Below are positions 57,860 to 64,000 of a stretch of 64,000 nt of DNA, piece after piece. The stretch spans positions 124,001 to 188,000 of the forward strand of contig NADL03000750.1 in NCBI GenBank assembly GCA_002205965.3, given 5' to 3'. This DNA comes from Kappaphycus alvarezii (lineage: Eukaryota > Rhodophyta > Florideophyceae > Gigartinales > Solieriaceae). How positions within the stretch are numbered: position 1 is the stretch's first letter; each line of letters starts with the position of its first letter. The notes below the pieces were generated by a model that saw only the letters and a program-made list of their open reading frames with translations, was not told the origin of the DNA and did not search any database. The position numbers and the translations under genes are program-made.

Positions 57860-59139
57860 AGGGCGTGAGTGACAATGTCAAGGTTTGGGTGACAACGGCT
57901 TACTTTTAATGCAATCTATGGGGCCGTTGATATAAACCGGTGATATTTTCAAGGGAGGGATTGTGCAAATGGTGCTTGCCAAGCGCAACTTGCACCATCA
58001 CCATGTAACGAGTGGTTGCAACACCAGGACGTATGCCAACGGCTTACTACTTTCGATAAAATGGGCCCAGCGATTACATCAAAAAGTGACCCTTCCCTAT
58101 TGGTTCGAAGCCGCCAGGAAACGAGCGGTCGATATCAACCGGGTAACAGCATTAGTATGAAATGCAAATTTGTTGATTGATGGCCACATCGAGGTGTTCA
58201 CCATTTATTGGACAAACGACGAGAATCCGCGAGGGGGGTCTTTTCGAATTATTATAGGAGATTTGAGTAATGCAAATGTATCGATTTAATTGGTGGAAAT
58301 TGCCGGCAAATTTCCAAGAGTATCATAACCTTGTACATCCCATCCAATAAATTTAAGATTATGTTCATAACAATCATACGTGTCTTGTGGTTATCAGTCC
58401 AATTCCAATTCCTGATTGAACCAGTCTCAGTCGGGCTACTGCTCAGGACTACCTTCCCAAATGGACTTATTTCGGAAGGCATCACCCCGACGAGGAATAA
58501 CAAATGATGCCCATCCGCGATGATTCGAAACTTCCTTTGATTAATTTATTTTTTCAAATACTTCCTGTGGGACTTTCGACATCCTGTAGGACAGTAATCG
58601 AAGTGCAAAAATCATGATTTACAGAACATATACAGCAGACACGATTTGAATAATGATATTTGGTCAACTTGAAGATGAGTTGGCCAGAAATAGGTACTCG
58701 GTTGAAAAAGCGTGACTCGTTTGATCCCACCCCCTTTTATTGCTCAAACGCCCTCTGCCCATACCGTTTCAGCCCCTTCATTTGCGACTTACATTGTCTT
58801 CTCCGTCAAAGCAACCATTCCTTACACCACTTTCCTCCCGTCTACCATGTCACCTCCACCGTCGAATCCAGGCACTTCCCGTGGATCTCCACAATCATCG
58901 CATGTGCGACTGCCGTGGTTGCCGCGTCGCCCTGAAGATTCCGTAAATCGCTCTCAAGAAACCCGTACTCTCGTCCATGATCAAGTGGTGCCTACCAGAA
59001 GCGGAGGTGTGTCCGCCGTCAACAAGTGCTCCACTGGATCCGGCAGTGATACACCAGCATCTAGACGTGGTTTGTTCGCTGTCCCCGTACGAGTGTCTGC
59101 CCTTTCTACTCCGCGAAGGAGATCCCGTGGTTCCGATGG

Positions 59140-59480
59140 TGATGGTCGTGAACGAGGAGATTTCCATGATAATGATGGTCACAAACAGTGGCGATGGTGG
59201 TAACCGAGGGGACAGTGGGGTATGGAATGGTGTTCGCGGTGATGGTAGTCGTGTTGATGGTTCTCATAGTGGTGAGGGTCGCATTGAAGTTGGTCGTTCT
59301 GGTGTTGGCCATGGTGGTGGTCGCGGTGATGTGAATCGCGTTGATGTTGGTCGCGGTGATGATAATCGTGGTGTTAGGGATCACGTTGATGTCGGTCGTG
59401 TTGGTGATTGTCATGGTGATGCTGATCGTGCTGGTGATGATCGTGGTGATGCTGATGCTGATCGTAGGGGTCTGTTTCCT
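59140..59480 (+). repeat. Asp/Gly/Arg-coding trinucleotide-rich tract
   Basis: Runs of GGTGAT, GATCGT and GTTGAT words. It reads GRGDDN/VGRVGD-type repeats on the plus strand and is open there. Confidence 0.7.
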
Positions 59481-60984
59481 GGTACTTTCAGCGGTCGTTC
59501 TGTTCGCGTAGGTCGTGATGGAGGTTTTCATGGGGCTCGCATAGGGAAGCGTGTGAATCAAGTGATTGGTGGGTTCCGCACAGTTGTTCGTCGTAGTTTG
59601 GATGAGGGCGCCGTCGCACTAAATTCCGGAGCCACCCATGCTCGTCAACGTTTTGATGGTAGTAAAAGAGGGGGTAGCGACCGGCGCCGAAATAGTGTTT
59701 CTGGGACTGCTTCTGTCCCTATACATGATTCTACTGGACGACTTGAGGGAGATTCTATTCGCAATGGGATGAATACTGCTCATAAACGTCGGGAACATAG
59801 TGAAGATGAGCATAGGAGTGTTAATATGCGTGCTGTTGCTGTTCGAGGTGACGTTGGAGTCAACGTTCGTGGTGATGGTAATGAAGGGGATGTGGAGGTC
59901 GTGGAAGGGTCAGACGCCGGTGGAAATGAACCCAATGAGGACGACTTGGCTTACATACTCTCCACTGATGAGGATGAAAGAATCGAGTTGTTTGGGAATC
60001 ATCGTTTTCGTCCTGCCCGACGTCGAGCTCCCATTGATGACATCTCTCCGCCACAGGTTGTTGAAGAAGGTCGGAGTAGGGGGATGGGCCATATGGCCAT
60101 CGATGTGGATGAAGATGCTGACAGTGAGGAAGGGGATCCATCTGTGGTGGCTGTAGACCCAGAAAGATTGCAGACACTTGAAGATCGCATTACTCTCGTC
60201 TAACAACTTATCGAGCATATTGCATCGAAAGATGTTATATTCAAGAAAGGTGACAAAAGTACGGGGGATGGATCAGCAATTTTGCCACAATGAATCTGAG
60301 GGCAACGTTCTCCCATCTCAAGGTTAAGGTGAAGTTCCTTGGATCAGTTATGGAAACCACTGGGAAGGCTTGCATCAAGCTGGCGTTGTGTATGGCACAG
60401 GATCATCGAAGTCATCCAAAATGAATGAGGTTTGGATGGGCATTTTGTTTGAGGCCTGGAAGAAAACTTTTCTGTCGTTTACGAAGATTAAATTCGCGCA
60501 GTCGTTCTCGGAATCCGATGTGTTCTATCAAGTTCTCGTTTTGATTGCCGCGGCGGCCAGAACCGTTTATTTGTGTGATAACAACCACAGAAAGGTCTCG
60601 ATTTGGACTAAATTCGAGAATACTTCATTTCTCGATCACCTGCGCAACATCGTGAAAGCACTCAATGAACTTCCAGAATCCGCTCGCTTCTCGTCAAAGT
60701 GTTGGGTCACCTTCATCTGCTCAACCCGTTCTGGAGAGTCATATCCCACTCAGAATTACGGTGTTGCCGGTGATATTGCCTACATCTGCCGGAAGACGTC
60801 ATTAACGGACAACAGGACTAGGGTCAAAGATCTCGAGCTTGTAATGTATGATAATGAAGCGAGTCTGCAGCGCCATATCTAATTGGCCAAGAAGAGTTTC
60901 TTCGCCGCTTGCAGACAGTCTATTCGGGAGGCTCTCCCGGTTCGTGGTGAGGTTCAGGATGAAGGTATGGCGCATATTGATGAC

Positions 60985-61250
60985 GGCGGAGATGATGTTA
61001 CTGGAGGTTCTTTTGACGTCTGTGGAGTCGATCTCGATGAGGGGTATCAGGCTGGTAATGATGGAGATACCTTCTTCGTTGACAACGGTAATCGTGGCGT
61101 TGGCTTTGGCGGTTTTGATGATGTTGGTGGATACGGTGATGTCGTTATTAATGGGGGTGGTGATGGTGACGGTAACGTTGTTGGTGATGATGACGGGCAT
61201 GATGTTGTTGACAAGGCGGATGGTTGAGATGATGATGACCGTGACATGGT
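60985..61250 (+). repeat. Gly/Asp-coding trinucleotide-rich tract
   Basis: Rich in GGTGAT and GATGAT words, read as GGDGDGNVVGDDDGHD on the plus strand. Third such tract in 7.5 kb. Confidence 0.65.
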
Positions 61251-62216
61251 GATGGTGCCGGTGTCAAACCGTCGTTTATCTCGATCCGCATCCCGTCGTA
61301 TGAGTTTCCCAAATCCACAGATGGATGTTGGGAATGAGTTGGAAGTGGGGAGAGATAGTCAGAGTGGAAGTCATGGAGGTTCGAGTTCTCTGAGAAAACA
61401 AAAACATAGAAACCGACGCAAAGTGATGTTCTGAGAAATCGTCACGTCAGTCAGGGTCCTTTCAAGAAGGGCAAAACCATTCGCAAGACAGGTTGTAGAA
61501 CTCCCCGATCTCATGAAGCTACTAGAGGTCTTACCAAACGCCCTGTCCCGGTGTCGAACAGTTTCGATGCCCATCACCGTGAGGAGAGGAATATTGCATC
61601 GAATGAACGCAAATATGTCGTTGACATGAGCATTACGAACCCATTCCCCACCCATCTTCGCCACTTGAGAGATCGCCCACTTCCTCAAAACTACTCTCTT
61701 GGCCTCCATTCGGGGGTCTCGATCACGGATCTATCTAGATGAAGAAGGCATCGAAAACATTCATCGTGAAGCTTTCCTATGAATTGCTTGTATCGTTGAT
61801 CCTTCCTCCAGGTATACTGCTGATTTTCTCCATGGAGACCGTGTCAATATCATGAGCGATAAGGTCACCAATTGGTGTGCTGTGGCCCGGTCTCAGTTGT
61901 TCGATGTTGGCTACACTGTGTTTTCGAACGTTTTTCGATCTGGCCCTGGAGTGATGCGATACCGTGTTGACAACTTCTTCGCTGCAATTCTCAAGAGGTT
62001 TGATGCGAAGAAGGCCGAAAGGAGTGTTTCGTACTGGCATGCCATCAGCTCTCTGTTGAACGACAGTTCCGAGCCTTACACTGAGCTCCAAAACATGGTT
62101 TGTGTGGAAGCTCTCAAGCATTCAAGGTATCGGTCGTCTATGCGTATGACAGGGGACATTCTGGAGGCTGATGAATGGGATGCTTTCGTCTACAAGATTC
62201 ACATGCATTACTTCGT

Positions 62217-62380
62217 CACTTTTCTCATGGCTGGCCTGAAGGTTGCATGCTAGGGAGCGTAGTTTTTTTCCCATTACTGTGTCGGTATACCCTTTTTTGA
62301 GTCCATTGTGGTTGTCTGGAAAACCATGGGATCAATCGGATATATCTTCCCAGAGTAAAACACCCAATCGTTCCCCTTTT
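62217..62380 (+). mobile_element. LINE-like 3' end (family a) inserted in the unknown gene
   Basis: It starts within LMAGLKVAC, the last codons of the LINE-like protein (compare LMAGLKVAF at 15260), then has AGGGAGCGTAG, TGTCGGTATACCCTTTTTTG, GGTTGTCTGGAAAACCATGG and ATATATCTTCCCAGAGTAAA with ACACCCA. It matches the tail of L1 closely and carries only about nine codons, so it is strongly 5'-truncated. Confidence 0.8.
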
Positions 62381-62806
62381 CTCATGGAACGTCTGTAACT
62401 ACAGTCTGGTGATGCGCCTCTCGTGATTCCGACACTTGGAAGCTCCTGTATCATGTCATCTTGCAAGGTTATTCGTCAAGAACCCCTCACCGATTTGAAA
62501 AATGTCAAGCCTGGTTCAAATTTCGATGATCCAAGCAAGGAGTTATTCAACGTCGCCCATATGGTTCCTTCGCTTGTGTATATGTTCTCTGGGAAACATC
62601 CCTTCGCTCTCCGCATCTGGGAACGCTCGCACACACTGATGAATCGTCGGAACCCAGATGATATCAAGAAAGCTTATTCGTCTGCAATGACAGCATCTAG
62701 GAAAAGTAGTTGCTTGAGTATTCATCCAAATTTGGTAGTCCTCGATTCCATGCTTGCAATGAAAGCTTCACGATACTGTAATAAAAGAGCCACAACCGAT
62801 TGAGTT

Positions 62807-63309
62807 CATCGTCTTCAGGCTGGTTATCTTGAACAGCCAATCTACATCGGGTGGCAGTAACAACCCTCACTGTCGTCATCAACGGTGATATTACTAATAT
62901 TGTCGTAATAAACGGTGATATTACGACTATTGTCGTCATCAAAGGTGATAGTACTAATACAACCGTTGATGGCGACAACGACAGATATTATCTGTATTAT
63001 CACTTTCACTGAATTTTGGCAAGATAGCTTCATTATGATGACATATGGATGTTCGGTTTTAGTCATTTCGTGACGTGGAAATCCATGCAGTCATCAGTGA
63101 CAGTTTCTTTTTCAATACTGGTACTGTCATCGATATATGTAGCCTACAAGTTATTTAGGTATTTGTTGAAACCCTGCCCTCCTCTACAATATGTAACATA
63201 ACAGTTGTCTATTCCATTGCAATCAACGATAAAACTGTGCTGTGGTGCCATCGGCGAGTTCTCATGAGATTTTTAACAGCACGGTAAACCCTTGAGATCA
63301 TCATATCAT
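62807..63309. repeat. Non-coding stretch with a 30-bp tandem repeat
   Basis: Three imperfect copies of about 30 bases (TGTCGTCATCAACGGTGATA plus TTACTAATAT-like) lie at about 62871-62965. An inverse of part of the motif (ACCGTTGATGGCGACAACGA) follows at 62962. No gene seen. Confidence 0.65.
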
Positions 63310-63358
63310 ATACATTGTTGATGATATCGACATGATGTCGATATAATCAACAATGTAT
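63310..63358. repeat. 23-bp hairpin with 3-base loop
   Basis: Left arm ATACATTGTTGATGATATCG plus ACA, loop TGA, right arm its reverse complement with one mismatch (22 of 23 pairs). It lies in non-coding DNA downstream of the broken gene at 58847-62806. Confidence 0.8.
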
Positions 63359-63676
63359 GTGACAATGACACTGGACAGCTATTGATTGCTACAACGTACT
63401 ATTTCTCTAAAGTGTCGTTCATAGTATGTTCGGTGTCGTTTTCACGGACACATCGCTGCTAACTAAATGCGACGATACGTTAAAACTCTTAAGAGTTTCA
63501 AATTTGTAGTGTCCACGTGCAAATACATATCACTATTATCAGCAGTTGGCACTTCCCACACTTCCTACAACGCATTCCTACCACAATACAATTTATCAAG
63601 TTAAGAATTCCTTGGTTTATAAAAAACAGAAGGCCATCATCCCTTCTTCTTCAGTACAGCTGTCGCGATCCGCCTC

Positions 63677-63931
63677 CTAACTTTCGGGGTTACCCGAGGT
63701 ACGTGATGAATTCAATATTTCTGGGTATTCACTCCATTCCATCAGAAGCTTCTTCGCTATTCTCGTCTTAATTGCAGTCCTGTCTCTCATTTCTATATAT
63801 GATTGCTGAGCGGTATGGACTTTGCCTCCATCGATAACCTGCAATGATGGTGTCATTCGATTGATGCTTGCTGATTCATTATCGCCGTTGCGACCAGTTC
63901 CAGAGCTTCGTGGTGGCGTATTTCCCGCCAT
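63677..63931 (-). CDS. Possible first exon of an unidentified gene
   Basis: A minus-strand frame starting with ATG at 63931 (MAGNTPPRSSGTGRNG) reads 84 codons with SASINRMTPSLQVIDGG and TRIAKKLLMEWSEYPE. Composition is protein-like, but there is no known domain and it ends without partner exons in view. Treat as a candidate only. Confidence 0.25.
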   Translation of the reverse strand: MAGNTPPRSSGTGRNGDNESASINRMTPSLQVIDGGKVHTAQQSYIEMRDRTAIKTRIAKKLLMEWSEYPEILNSSRTSGNPES

Positions 63932-64000
63932 TTTTCAGCGATTTCATTGACCATGAACCCAATATTTCCAAGAAAAGCTACATCGAAATGTTTACCCTCC

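Larger units (their letters stand above)
57262..58676. other. Palindrome-rich non-coding region
   Basis: Contains many GTCA/TGAC words, the 53-bp palindrome at 57717-57769 and an inverted repeat at 57826-57859. No gene seen. Confidence 0.5.
58847..62806 (+). pseudogene. Broken gene of unknown function with Asp/Gly/Arg-rich tracts
   Basis: A start at ATG 58847 (MSPPPSNPGTSRGSPQSSH) leads into a basic, Ser/Pro-rich segment, then an Arg/Asp/Gly repeat tract (59140-59480) and an acidic segment ending near 60200. After frame changes, 60370-60882 reads SFSESDVFYQVLVLIAAAAR, KALNELPESARFSSKCWV. A second Asp/Gly tract follows (60985-61250). 61852-62230 reads WCAVARSQLFDVGYTVFSNV, and 62480-62760 reads ELFNVAHMVPSLVYMFSGKH, SHTLMNRRN. 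I do not recognise the family. Layout (tracts, length, palindromic flank) recalls the transposase at 53701, so it may be a mobile-element gene, but no catalytic motif is visible. A LINE-like end interrupts it at about 62217-62380. Confidence 0.5.

Noticed and set aside
59106-59561. Minus-strand Thr/Ile-rich open frame
   Set aside because: It is the antisense shadow of the GAT/GGT tract; low complexity with no domain.
62871-62965. 30-bp repeats considered as a CRISPR array
   Set aside because: The copies are contiguous without unique spacers and diverge from each other; there are no cas genes and the host is a eukaryote.

Overview
The window comes from a repeat-rich nuclear genome of a microbial eukaryote. 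Evidence for this is a spliceosomal-type intron in a gene, a secretory signal peptide with a TATA box upstream, chromodomain Ty3/gypsy and non-LTR retroelements, PIF/Harbinger and CACTA/Plavaka-like DNA transposons, and long AT-rich gene-free stretches. The mix would fit an early-diverging fungus or a protist; the sequence alone does not settle which. I see no rRNA, tRNA or CRISPR.

Layout. 1-2.9 kb: decayed chromovirus (Ty3/gypsy), cut by the window edge. 2.9-6.1 kb: nothing I recognise. 6.1-6.7 kb: LTR/leader-like repeat, with a second copy at 20.8-21.5 kb. 6.7-13.9 kb: mostly AT-rich desert. 14.0-16.2 kb: rearranged non-LTR (LINE-like) fragments with a 265-bp inverted repeat. 16.2-17.4 kb (minus): secreted metallo-beta-lactamase-fold hydrolase. 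18.2-20.8 kb: more LINE-like copies, one with an internal inversion. 21.5-29.1 kb: AT-rich desert with one strong hairpin. 29.2-31.4 kb: broken Harbinger transposase facing a broken Myb-like gene. 32.0-32.4 kb: LINE-like ends. 32.5-35.3 kb: a complete Harbinger-like transposon with terminal inverted repeats, a 3-bp target duplication, an intact transposase and an intact DUF6818/Myb-like partner. 35.5-37.5 kb: LINE-like copies. 37.6-39.9 kb: DEP domain fused to a mercuric-reductase-like flavoprotein, with one intron and four apparent 1-base frameshifts. 40.5-42.7 kb: gag remnant and LINE-like pieces. 47.5-49.3 kb (minus): second Ty3/gypsy remnant. 50.8-52.0 kb (minus): unidentified long ORF. 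53.7-57.3 kb: broken CACTA/Plavaka-like transposase with an Asp/Gly-rich N-terminus, followed by palindrome-rich DNA. 58.8-62.8 kb: broken gene of unknown function with similar Asp/Gly-rich tracts, interrupted by a LINE-like 3' end. 62.8-64 kb: short repeats and a hairpin.

Only two loci look like ordinary host genes: the hydrolase and the DEP-oxidoreductase. Both switch from C-rich to G-rich coding strand part-way along. The disruptions I can place in these two genes and in the Myb-like partner all behave as single-base losses, which makes assembly error a serious alternative to pseudogenisation. The most complete mobile system is the 2.73-kb Harbinger-like element at 32535-35262.
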